NCBI RefSeq assembly: GCF_003112515.1
Contig: NZ_BEVZ01000002.1
Location: 248,001 to 312,000 of the forward strand
Direction of reading: 5' to 3'
Source: Streptomyces fragilis
Lineage (GTDB): Bacteria; Actinomycetota; Actinomycetes; Streptomycetales; Streptomycetaceae
Length of the DNA: 64,000 nucleotides
Position numbers and translations under genes: made by a program. Within the stretch, counting starts at the first letter, position 1. Each line of letters begins with the position of its first letter. Of the stretch, positions 50,455 through 57,930 are shown piece by piece. The notes beneath the pieces are model-generated. The model searched no databases. It was not told where the DNA came from and worked only from the letters and a program-made list of their open reading frames with translations.

Positions 50455-50666
50455 GAGCGGAACGGCTCCGGCAGGGGAACGGGACAGCTCGACGCGACCG
50501 GGCGCGTCACCGAGGTGGTGGACGATGATTGACGATCGGTAAGTCATAACAGCAAGAAGCGCGGCGTGACCGGAGAAGGCCGATACCGGCCCTTGCCGGG
50601 GGCGGGGCGGCGGTCCTACGTTCCGGGCGTCGCGTTCCGCGGCGTCCCCCCGTCCCGAGGAGCAAC

Positions 50667-51470
50667 GTGTCCCTGCTCAGACGCCTCCCCGCCCTGATCG
50701 CCGTCGTGCTGCTCTCCCTCACCGGTCTCTCCGCCTCCCCGGCGCAGGCCGCCGCGGGCGCGGTCGCCGCCGCCCCCAACTTCAAGGCGCCCTACCCCTG
50801 CGGGCAGCGCTGGACGTACAGCCACCACTCCGCCGAGGTGCGCCGCGCCCTGGACTTCGTCCGTGCCGACGGCGGCGCCACCGCCGGCACCCCGGTCCTC
50901 GCCTCCGCCGCGGGCACGGCCACCCGCTACTACCAGGCGAGCGGCGCCGGCAACTACATCGTCATCGACCACGGCGGCGGCTGGCGCACCTACTACTTCC
51001 ACCTCGCGGCGTACTCCGTGCCCAGCGGCGCCTACGTCGGCCAGGGCCAGCAGATCGGCACCACGGGCTCGACCGGGAACTCCTCGGGGGCCCACATCCA
51101 CTACGAGCAGCTGTACAACGGCACCGGGCAGAACATCGTCATCAACGGCGTCGGGCTGTCCTACCCGGGCTCCTACAACCAGGCCTACCTGACCAGTGAC
51201 AACGGCTGCGGGGGGAGCGGCGGCGCCGCCTTCACCACCTGGGGGAGCGGGGTCAACGTCCGCGCCGACGCGCGGCTGAGCGCCCCGGTGGTCGCCACCC
51301 TGGGCGGGCCGACCGCGGTGTGGGTGGTCTGCCAGAAGCAGGGCGACACGGTCAACGCGGAGGGCTACACCAACAACTGGTGGAGCAAGCTGCGCGACCA
51401 GAACGGCTTCGTGTCCAACATCTACATCGACCACCCGTCGGCCCAGTTGCCGGGCGTTCCGCTCTGCTGA
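50667..51470 (+). CDS. secreted M23-family protein with C-terminal SH3-like domain
   Basis: A 267-residue exported protein. The signal peptide is ALIAVVLLSLTGLSASPAQA. An M23 fold follows (TPVLASAAGTATRYYQASGA, NYIVIDHGGGWRTYYFHLAA, GSTGNSSGAHIHYEQ), then a bacterial SH3-like cell-wall-binding domain (GVNVRADARLSAPVVATLGG, WWSKLRDQNGFVSNIYI). As in the 10541 gene, the first zinc motif HxxxD is altered: VRRALDF carries Arg where His is expected, while HIHYE is intact. GTG 50667 has GAGGAG 7 nt upstream. Confidence 0.82.
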   Translation: MSLLRRLPALIAVVLLSLTGLSASPAQAAAGAVAAAPNFKAPYPCGQRWTYSHHSAEVRRALDFVRADGGATAGTPVLASAAGTATRYYQASGAGNYIVIDHGGGWRTYYFHLAAYSVPSGAYVGQGQQIGTTGSTGNSSGAHIHYEQLYNGTGQNIVINGVGLSYPGSYNQAYLTSDNGCGGSGGAAFTTWGSGVNVRADARLSAPVVATLGGPTAVWVVCQKQGDTVNAEGYTNNWWSKLRDQNGFVSNIYIDHPSAQLPGVPLC

Positions 51471-51496
51471 CCGTGCGGGTGCGGTGAGCCGGCGGT

Positions 51497-51529
51497 GTCC
51501 GGACGGGCCGGGTGTTGGTCCGTCCGGAC
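51497..51529. terminator. hairpin after the M23-SH3 gene
   Basis: GTCCGGACGG and CCGTCCGGAC form a perfect 10-bp stem with a 13-nt loop, 26 bp after the stop codon. It is likely the terminator of the monocistronic gene; no U-tract follows. Confidence 0.55.
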
Positions 51530-51606
51530 GCCCACCGGTGGCGTGGGCCGCGGTCAGCCGTTCCGCTGGGATCAGGCGCGACCGAACCCCAGCGAGGAGC
51601 CGAGAC

Positions 51607-51984
51607 GTGATGACCACCTGGACCCGCACCGAACTCGCGGGCATCGGCGAAGCGGAAGAACTCGAGATCGCCTCCGTCGGCGAGGACGGCGCACTGAGCG
51701 ACTGGCGCACCATCTGGGTGGTCCGCGACGGCGACGACGTCTACGTCCGGTCGGTCTACGGCCCCGGCTCCCGCTGGTACCGGGGCACCCGGGCCCGCCA
51801 CCAGGGCCGCATCCGGGCGGGCGGCGTGGAGAAGGACGTGACGGTCGTCGACGCCGATCCCCGGCTCAACGACCGCGTGGACGCCGCCTACTACGCCAAG
51901 TACGAGGCCTATCCGGCCTCGCTGGAGACCATCCTGACCGAGCCGGCCCGCTCGACCACCATGCGGCTGGACCCCCGCGAGTGA
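51607..51984 (+). CDS. DUF2255 family protein
   Basis: A 125-residue protein of the split-barrel, flavin-reductase-like DUF2255 group: WTRTELAGIGEAEELEIASV, RTIWVVRDGDDVYVRSVYGP, GSRWYRGTRARHQGRIRAGG. Related proteins bind flavin or F420, but no cofactor residues can be assigned here. GTG 51607 follows GAGGAG at 7 nt; the adjacent ATG 51610 is equally possible. Confidence 0.8.
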   Translation: MMTTWTRTELAGIGEAEELEIASVGEDGALSDWRTIWVVRDGDDVYVRSVYGPGSRWYRGTRARHQGRIRAGGVEKDVTVVDADPRLNDRVDAAYYAKYEAYPASLETILTEPARSTTMRLDPRE

Positions 51985-52008
51985 CGGCGGGGTCCGGCTC
52001 CGCCGGAC

Positions 52009-52845
52009 TCAGGCCCTCGGGGCCTTCGGGGCCAGGAACTCCGCGGCGCCGCGCACCCGGGTGCGCAGCAGACGCCCGGTGGCCCCGCCGTCCAGGCGGA
52101 CGTCCGCCGGGCCCGCGTCCTCGCTGTCCGCGCGCCGGCCGGCCGGCACCGCCGCCGGGTCGAGGCCGTCGCGGCGGGCGATCAGGAGGCCGAGTTCGTG
52201 GCGGCTGACCGCGTCGGGTCCCGCGACGTGGAAGGTCCCCGCGTGCGTCGGCTCCGCCAGTTCCAGGAGTGCCGCGGCGAGGTCCGCGACGTGGACCGGG
52301 CAGCGGACCTGGTCGGTGAAGAGCACGCCGGCCCGGCGTCCGGCGGCCAGGTCGTGCACCAGCCGCTCGTGCACGGAGTCGCCGTCGCCGAGGATCAGCG
52401 AGGTGCGGACCACCGCCGCCGCGGGCGTGAGCAGACGGACGGCGGTCTCGGCCGCGGCCTTCGCCGCCCCGTACGGGGTGGTGGGGTCAGGACGGGCGTC
52501 CTCGTCGTAGTGGACCCGGGCGCCGGAGAAGACCGCGTCGCTGGACACGTGCACCAGCCGCAGGCCCCGCTCCGCGGCGGCCATGGCGACCCGGACGGCG
52601 CCCTCCGCGGTGACGCCCCAGTCCCCTTTGCGGTAGGCCGCGTTGACCACGGTGTCCGGGCGCGCCTCGTCCAGCACCCGGTCGAGCCGGGCCGCATCGC
52701 GCAGGTCCAGCGGCAGCCAGGCCACGCCGGGCACGGTGCCGGGCCGCCGGGTGAAGGTCCCGGCGACCCGCCGCCCGGCGGCCGTCGCCTGCCGCGCCAG
52801 CTCGGAGCCGAGGTAGCCGCCGGCCCCGACGATCAGCAACGTCAT
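52009..52845 (-). CDS. RmlD-like extended SDR (dTDP-4-dehydrorhamnose reductase family)
   Basis: A 278-residue NAD(P)-dependent reductase-like protein. Its N-terminal nucleotide-binding motif is LLIVGAGGYLGSELARQATA. RPDTVVNAAYRKGDWG, HVSSDAVFSGA and the catalytic YGAAKAAAE follow, with the late FHVAGPDAVSRHELGLLIA block. ATG 52845 is used. It is alone, with no sugar biosynthesis neighbours, so the substrate is open. Confidence 0.83.
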   Translation of the reverse strand: MTLLIVGAGGYLGSELARQATAAGRRVAGTFTRRPGTVPGVAWLPLDLRDAARLDRVLDEARPDTVVNAAYRKGDWGVTAEGAVRVAMAAAERGLRLVHVSSDAVFSGARVHYDEDARPDPTTPYGAAKAAAETAVRLLTPAAAVVRTSLILGDGDSVHERLVHDLAAGRRAGVLFTDQVRCPVHVADLAAALLELAEPTHAGTFHVAGPDAVSRHELGLLIARRDGLDPAAVPAGRRADSEDAGPADVRLDGGATGRLLRTRVRGAAEFLAPKAPRA

Positions 52846-53025
52846 GGAACGACACGTTAGGCCAGGAGGGCGCGGCTCGGGCGGTCGAGGACCGGTCAGG
52901 TTTCGAGAAGCCCCGGCGGCGGCCCGGCCCCTGGCGTGGAGCACATGACGACGACCACCGCATCCCACGCGTCCCTGTCGTCCGGTGCACGTTGGCCGAA
53001 AGTCGTGCAGTCCGAGTGCCTCGAA

Positions 53026-53045
53026 ATGTAGTACTTCTTATACAT
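53026..53045. promoter_or_regulatory. inverted repeat over the start of the XRE gene
   Basis: ATGTA and TACAT arms, 10 bp apart, overlap the XRE start codon. TAGTAC between them could be a -10 for a leaderless transcript, since no Shine-Dalgarno sequence precedes ATG 53044. Autoregulation is a plausible reading. Confidence 0.4.
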
Positions 53046-53289
53046 GAGCGAGCAGGTGCACAACAGATTGGCGATGGTGCGCGCTGAGCGGAAGGTGTCG
53101 CGGCAGGAGTTGGCCGAGGCCGTGGGCGCGCACTACCAGACCGTCGGCTACATCGAGCGGGGGCAGTACAACCCGAGCCTCGACCTGGCGCTGAGGATCG
53201 CGAAGTACTTCGGGCTGCCGGTGGAGGCGCTGTTCTCCCTCGAGCCGTTCCAGCCGCTCACCGAAGAGGTCTACGGAGGGAAGCAGTGA
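53044..53289 (+). CDS. XRE-family small transcriptional regulator
   Basis: An 81-residue Cro/CI-like protein. The helix-turn-helix is SRQELAEAVGAHYQTVGYIE, followed by RGQYNPSLDLALRIAKYFGL and VEALFSLEPF. The upstream region is AT-rich for this genome and lacks a ribosome binding site. The stop overlaps the start of a membrane protein gene (GTGA), a pairing common for this regulator type, in which the two control one another or a stress response. Confidence 0.88.
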   Translation: MSEQVHNRLAMVRAERKVSRQELAEAVGAHYQTVGYIERGQYNPSLDLALRIAKYFGLPVEALFSLEPFQPLTEEVYGGKQ

Positions 53290-53816
53290 TGACGACCGAC
53301 CACCTCACCCGCTACGACCGGGCCATGGTTCGCCTGATGAACCGCGGCGAGGGGCGGACCCTGTACGCGTCGGCCCGTCGCCGCAGGGTGGTCGTCGCCG
53401 CCCACGTGGCGCTCACGGCGGCGCTCGGCGGGCTCATGACGTACCTCTACCTGGCGCAGCGGGAGCAGTGGTGGCTGCTCGTGCCGATGGTCCCGCTGCT
53501 GCTCGCCTGGATGTTCCTCACCGGGGTGATCAACAGTGCCACCCGCGGCCTGCTCGAACTGCGCGAACGTGCCCTGGACGAGCGCCAGCTGACCGACCGG
53601 GCCCGGGTCGGGGCGCTGGCCCACCGGGCGATGACGCTGCTGCTGCTGGCCGCCGTGGCCGTCCTGCTCTGCGCGGGCGCCGTCCTGGGCGCCGCCCCCA
53701 CGGCCTACGCCGCACCCCTGCTGATCGCTGTGCTGGTCACCCACTGGCTGATGCCGCTGTGGGTTGCCGGAACGACGGCCCGGGACGAGCCGGAGGACGA
53801 TCTCCCGCACGTCTGA
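53286..53816 (+). CDS. membrane protein paired with the XRE regulator
   Basis: A 176-residue protein with about four hydrophobic segments (VVVAAHVALTAALGGLMTYL, WWLLVPMVPLLLAWMFLTGV, MTLLLLAAVAVLLCAGAVLG, LLIAVLVTHWLMPLWVAG) and a central charged loop (LELRERALDERQLTDRARVG). It starts at GTG 53286, overlapping the XRE stop; ATG 53289 is close by. No known family was recognised with confidence. Pairing suggests it senses an envelope condition or is the regulator's only target. Confidence 0.75.
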   Translation: MMTTDHLTRYDRAMVRLMNRGEGRTLYASARRRRVVVAAHVALTAALGGLMTYLYLAQREQWWLLVPMVPLLLAWMFLTGVINSATRGLLELRERALDERQLTDRARVGALAHRAMTLLLLAAVAVLLCAGAVLGAAPTAYAAPLLIAVLVTHWLMPLWVAGTTARDEPEDDLPHV

Positions 53817-53852
53817 GAAGGCGGCGCGCGGCGTCCGCGGCCGGGGCGCGGA

Positions 53853-53909
53853 GATGTGGGTCCGTCCGCGGAAGTGGGGTCGCGGGCGATGTGGGTCCGT
53901 CCGCGGAAG
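53853..53909. repeat. two copies of a 22-bp repeat with 35-bp period
   Basis: The unit, GATGTGGGTCCGTCCGCGGA plus AG, occurs at 53853-53874 and 53888-53909, with a third degenerate ATGTGG copy near 53924. The spacers are also similar. It lies between the XRE-linked membrane gene and the LysE gene, outside any supported coding frame. Confidence 0.6.
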
Positions 53910-54086
53910 GGGGGGCGCGCGGACATGTGGTCGCGCAGAAATCCGATTGCGCGGCCGGGGCGCCGCCGCCGACCATCTGCCCATGAACGCGACCACCGCC
54001 CGCCCGCTGCCGCCCTCCGCCGCCCGATCGGCGCGGGGCCGACAGCGCCGGAGCGCCGGCCTGCCGGGAGCGACCCGCCCACGCCG

Positions 54087-54713
54087 GTGAACGGGGCCCT
54101 GGTCGCGGGGCTGCTCGCGGGGTACGGCATCGCCGTGCCGGTGGGGGCGGTCGGCGCGTACCTGGTGACGTTGAGCGCGCGGACCACGCCGCGCACCGGC
54201 GCCTGCGCGGCACTCGGGGTGGCCACGGCGGACGGGCTGTACGCGCTGCTCGCCGTCCTCGGCGGCTCGGCGCTCGCCGAAGTCGTGCGGCCCTTCGCGG
54301 ACCCGCTCCGGTGGGCCTCCGCGCTGGTGCTGCTGGCTCTCGCGGTGCTGGGCGCCCGCGCCGCGGTCCGCGCCCACCGCGCCCGGCGGGCCGCGACCCG
54401 GGCCGGGAGGAGTCCCACCGGTCCGGGCCGGGCCTACCTGACGCTGCTGGGGATCACGCTGCTCAATCCCATGACGGTGGTGTACTTCGCCGCCCTGGTG
54501 CTCGGCGGCGACGCGGCCGACGCCCCCGCGCCGCCGGAGCGGGCCGCGTTCGTGCTGGCCGCGTTCGCGGCCTCCGCGAGCTGGCAGCTGCTGCTCGCGG
54601 GAGGCGGCACCCTGCTGGGGCGGATCCTCACCGGCGACCGCGGCCGCCTGGGGACCGCCCTGGCCTCCAGCGCGCTGATCGCGGTCCTGGCCGTCCGCAC
54701 GGCGGCCGGCTGA
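54087..54713 (+). CDS. LysE family translocator
   Basis: A 208-residue membrane protein with about six helices and the LysE/RhtB pattern: LLAGYGIAVPVGAVGAYLV, GACAALGVATADGLYALLAV, GRAYLTLLGITLLNPMTVVY and the C-terminal GGGTLLGRILTG. Such proteins export amino acids or related small molecules. Start GTG 54087 has weak ribosome-binding sequence. The exact cargo is unknown. It is followed by a short GC hairpin before the convergent VOC gene. Confidence 0.85.
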   Translation: MNGALVAGLLAGYGIAVPVGAVGAYLVTLSARTTPRTGACAALGVATADGLYALLAVLGGSALAEVVRPFADPLRWASALVLLALAVLGARAAVRAHRARRAATRAGRSPTGPGRAYLTLLGITLLNPMTVVYFAALVLGGDAADAPAPPERAAFVLAAFAASASWQLLLAGGGTLLGRILTGDRGRLGTALASSALIAVLAVRTAAG

Positions 54714-54783
54714 GCCGCCGGCGGCCGGGAGGGCGCGGGACCCCGGTGTGCCCGCTACGCGGGGCCGGGCGGTGCGGCGGGCG

Positions 54784-55170
54784 TCACTTCCATCCGCCGT
54801 ACGGCACCGTGATCAGTTCCATGGCGTGGCCGGCCGGGTCGAGGAAGTAGACGCCGCGGCCGCCGTCGTTGCGGTTGATCTCTCCCGGCAGGGTCTGCCG
54901 CGGATCGGCCCAGTGTTCGACGCCCCGTGCCGTGATCCGCGCGTACGCGGCGTCGAACTCCTCCTCGGAGACGAGGAAGGCGTAGTGCTGGGCGGCGAGG
55001 TGCTCCTCGGGGACGGTGGCGAAGTCGAGGGTGACGCCGTTGTCGAGTTCGACGGCCACGAACGGGCCCCACTCGGCGGTGATCTCGAGGTCCAGCAGCT
55101 CCGCGAAGAAGCGGGCGGATTCCCGGTTGTCCCGGGCGTGGACGATGGTGTGGTTCAACTGGACGGACAA
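54784..55170 (-). CDS. VOC family (glyoxalase/bleomycin resistance fold) protein
   Basis: A 128-residue vicinal-oxygen-chelate protein, one beta-alpha-beta-beta-beta module pair. The sequence runs from VQLNHTIVHARDNRESARFF through LDLEITAEWGPFVAVELDNG to GRGVYFLDPAGHAMELITVP, with metal-ligand-like His and Glu at the usual places. The start is taken as TTG 55170 because GGAGG lies exactly 6 nt upstream and the family fold begins there; ATG 55206 would include that ribosome binding site. The substrate is unknown. Confidence 0.83.
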   Translation of the reverse strand: MSVQLNHTIVHARDNRESARFFAELLDLEITAEWGPFVAVELDNGVTLDFATVPEEHLAAQHYAFLVSEEEFDAAYARITARGVEHWADPRQTLPGEINRNDGGRGVYFLDPAGHAMELITVPYGGWK

Positions 55171-55315
55171 GGTATGCCTCCAACGGGCATATCCCGGCAC
55201 CTCCATGCTCCACCCGGACGGTGGCCGGCACGCGATGCGGCCACCGAGACTAGTGCGCGGCGGTGCGGCCGTAAAGCGGTGAAGGGACGCGTGCCGGCCG
55301 GGAAGGGCGGACGCC

Positions 55316-56902
55316 TCAGACCTGCACGCCCGGCACCCGGTCCTCGACGACCACGCTCGCTCGGGTGGCGACCGGGGCGCCGGGCCGCTGCACGTACGGC
55401 ACGACGCGGAAGTCCGTGGTCCAGCGGCGGCGGTCGACGTGGACGCGGGCGTAGCCGCGCTGTGCGTTGAAGAACTTCATGTGCGGGTTGGCGGCGAGGA
55501 ACGTCTCGCCGTCCGGGCCGACGTCCACGCCGTCACCGCCGCTGGTGATCGAGGTGCCGACGAACTCCGCCCCCACGGTGGGGGATTCGGGATCCTGGTA
55601 GTCGCGCTTGAGGTCCCAGGCGTAGTTCTGGTGGCGGTCGCCGGTGATGACGACCAGGTTGCGCACGCCGCGCCGGTCCGCCTCGGCGAGCAGGCGGTTG
55701 CGGTCGGCGACGTAGCCGTCCCAGGGGTCGAGCCAGACCAGTTCGGCCGGGCCGGGGTCCTTGTCGGTCCGGCCCATGGGAGCCTGGTTGCCGAGGATCT
55801 GCCACTGGGCCCCGGAGCGGGAGAAGTTGCCGAGCACCCAGTCGCGCTGGCGGGCGCCGAGGATGGTGCGGTCGGGGTCGAAGCGCGCGGTGCTGGTGGC
55901 GGACTCGCCGTCGCCGTCGGCCTGGTCGTCGCGGTACTGGCGGGTGTCCAGCATGGTGAGGTCGGCCAGGCGGCCGTAGCCGAGCCGGCGGTGGATCCGC
56001 ATGCCGGGGCCCCGCGGCATCTGGGCACGGCGCAGCGGCTGGTGCTCGTAGAGGGCCTGGAAGGCGGCGGCGCGGCGCTGCCGGAAGACGGCGGGGTCCT
56101 GGTCGGGTTCGGTGTCGGCCTGGGAGACGTCGCCGGCCCAGTTGTTCTCCACCTCGTGGTCGTCGAAGGTGACGATCCAGGGGAAGCGGGCGTGGGCCTT
56201 CCGCAGCGGCTCCTCCGCCTTGTAGAGGGCGTACTGGAGGCGGTAGCGGGCCAGGTCGAAGGTCTCGGTGTGGAACTTCGGGTCGGTGGTGACGCCGCGC
56301 CGGTTGCTGCGCACGCCGGACTCGTACAGGTAGTCGCCGAGGTGCACGACGAAGTCGAGGTCCTCCTCGGCCATGTGGTCGTAGGCCGTGTAGTGGCCGT
56401 CCTGCCAGGCCTGGCAGGAGGCGAAGGCGAACCGCAGCTCGGCGGGCCGGCCGTGCGCCGGCGGGGTGGTGCGGGTGCGGCCCACGGGGGAGAGGTGCCC
56501 GGCGGCGCGGAAGCGGTAGTGGTACACGCGGTCGGGGAGGAGCCCGCCGACCTCCGGGTGGACGGAGTGACCGAGCTCCGGGGTGGCGACCACGCTGCCG
56601 CGGCGCACGACCTTGCGGAAGCGGTGGTCGGCGGCGACCTCGTACTCCACGCGCACCGGCGTGGGCGGCATGCCGCCCAGTCCGTCGGCGGCGAACGGGT
56701 CGGGCGCCAGGCGGGTCCACAGGACGACGCCGTCGGGCAGCGGGTCGCCGGAGGCGACGCCGAGGGTGAACGGGTCGTCGATCGCGGCGGGGGTGGACCA
56801 GGCGGGATCGGCGCTCCACAGGCCGGTGCCGAGCATCAGGGCGGCGGCCCCGGCGGTGCCGTGGCCCAGGACGGTTCTGCGGGACAGGTGCAGGTCGGCC
56901 AT
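55316..56902 (-). CDS. phoD: alkaline phosphatase D, Tat-exported
   Basis: A 528-residue PhoD-family phosphodiesterase/phosphatase. The Tat signal is LSRRTVLGHGTAGAAALMLG. The mature enzyme starts with a fibronectin-like domain, then the catalytic core with metal ligands: FASCQAWQDG (Cys ligand of the Fe3+ site), VVHLGDYLYE, VTFDDHEVENNW, LGNQAPMG and VVITGDRHQNYAWDL. It releases phosphate from organic esters outside the cell. ATG 56902 has GAGGAGGC upstream. PhoP control is usual in Streptomyces, but only a poor PHO-box-like sequence is visible. Confidence 0.93.
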   Translation of the reverse strand: MADLHLSRRTVLGHGTAGAAALMLGTGLWSADPAWSTPAAIDDPFTLGVASGDPLPDGVVLWTRLAPDPFAADGLGGMPPTPVRVEYEVAADHRFRKVVRRGSVVATPELGHSVHPEVGGLLPDRVYHYRFRAAGHLSPVGRTRTTPPAHGRPAELRFAFASCQAWQDGHYTAYDHMAEEDLDFVVHLGDYLYESGVRSNRRGVTTDPKFHTETFDLARYRLQYALYKAEEPLRKAHARFPWIVTFDDHEVENNWAGDVSQADTEPDQDPAVFRQRRAAAFQALYEHQPLRRAQMPRGPGMRIHRRLGYGRLADLTMLDTRQYRDDQADGDGESATSTARFDPDRTILGARQRDWVLGNFSRSGAQWQILGNQAPMGRTDKDPGPAELVWLDPWDGYVADRNRLLAEADRRGVRNLVVITGDRHQNYAWDLKRDYQDPESPTVGAEFVGTSITSGGDGVDVGPDGETFLAANPHMKFFNAQRGYARVHVDRRRWTTDFRVVPYVQRPGAPVATRASVVVEDRVPGVQV

Positions 56903-57039
56903 GCTGCCTCCTCGGAGGTCGGGCTGGGACATCCGGAAGGCTGCTCCCCGGCGATGACGCAACGAGGGTGACCCAGTGGCCGACACATGAATTCGCGTGA
57001 GGTGGCGCGACGGAGTGCTTCACGCGGACGACGGTTGAC

Positions 57040-57166
57040 GACCCGTCCGATCCGTCCGATCCGCCGCCGAGGCCGACACCGGCACCGATGCCGACCCCGC
57101 CACCGATGCCGACATCGACACCGGCGCCGGCGCCGACGCCGCCCGTACCGCGTCGCGTACCGCGGC
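57040..57166. repeat. low-complexity region downstream of tetR
   Basis: Short GC-rich units recur (GATCCGTCC, GACACCGGCACCGATGCC, GACCCCGCCACCGATGCC, GACATCGACACCGGCGCC) with a 6-12-bp periodicity. Read past the tetR stop in the same frame it would encode an Ala/Ser/Val-rich tail with no stop for about 50 codons. It may be a lost C-terminal extension of the regulator or simple slippage DNA. Confidence 0.55.
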
Positions 57167-57796
57167 TCAGGCCTGCCCGGCGCCGGGATCGTCGAACGGC
57201 CGGCCCATGAGGTGCAGGACCTGGTCGGCGAGGTCGAGCAGCTCGGCCGGGTGCTCCGACTCGAACCAGGTGCGCATGGTGGTCCGCATGGCGGCCAGGA
57301 AGGCGGCGGCCAGGACGCGGGAGCGGAGCGGCTCGGCGCCCCGCTCGGCCAGGACGCGGGCGAGGTCCTGCTCCAGGCCGGCGTGGGTGGCGAGCTGCCG
57401 GCCCAGCAGCGAGGGATGGCGCAGGGCGAGCCGGGTGCGGGTGATCGTCTCCCGGTCGGGCGAGAAGGGCCCGGGCTCGAAGGAGCGCAGGGCGGCCCGC
57501 AACGCCGTCCAGGGACCCTCCTGCGCGGGCCGTCCGGCGACCGCGCGCAACAGGGCGGCGGCCTGCTGCTCCTCGCCCCAGAGGACGGCGTCCTCCTTGG
57601 TGGCGAAGTAGTTGGAGAACGTCCGGCGCGAGACCCCGGCCTCGTCGGCGATCGCCTCGACCGTGACGTGGTCCAGTCCGTTCTCCACCGTCAGCCGCAG
57701 TGCGGCCCGGTGCACCGCCTCACGGGTCGCGGCCTTCTTGCGTTCGCGCAGGCCGGGAGGGCTGTCCGGGGCGGCGCTGCGATCGGTGGTGTCCAT
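57167..57796 (-). CDS. TetR family repressor of the adjacent MFS efflux gene
   Basis: A 209-residue regulator. The N-terminal helix-turn-helix is clear (HVTVEAIADEAGVSRRTFSN, YFATKEDAVLWGEE), followed by a helical ligand domain. ATG 57796 is used; a longer frame to 57874 would run through the operator and is unlikely. It diverges from the MFS transporter, and a 13-bp palindrome lies in the shared gap, the classical arrangement for drug-efflux repressor pairs. Confidence 0.88.
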   Translation of the reverse strand: MDTTDRSAAPDSPPGLRERKKAATREAVHRAALRLTVENGLDHVTVEAIADEAGVSRRTFSNYFATKEDAVLWGEEQQAAALLRAVAGRPAQEGPWTALRAALRSFEPGPFSPDRETITRTRLALRHPSLLGRQLATHAGLEQDLARVLAERGAEPLRSRVLAAAFLAAMRTTMRTWFESEHPAELLDLADQVLHLMGRPFDDPGAGQA

Positions 57797-57845
57797 CGTC
57801 GGCAATGGTAAGGCCACGGCAAGAAAAATGCCCAGTGGGAAAATT

Positions 57846-57858
57846 TGCACAGTGTGCA
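57846..57858. promoter_or_regulatory. palindromic operator between tetR and the MFS gene
   Basis: TGCACA-G-TGTGCA is a perfect inverted repeat lying 50 bp from the tetR start and 73 bp from the MFS start, in the most AT-rich part of the gap. It is the obvious binding site for the TetR protein, controlling both genes. Confidence 0.65.
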
Positions 57859-57930
57859 TGTATTGTAGGGGCATCCAGCCCCCTTCCGTGCGGGCATCCC
57901 TGTTTCCCCACTCCTGCTCCGGAGGACTTC

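Noticed and set aside
56903..57000. PHO box upstream of phoD
   Set aside because: Only one weak GGTCACC-like half-site is visible, with no second repeat at 11-bp spacing.
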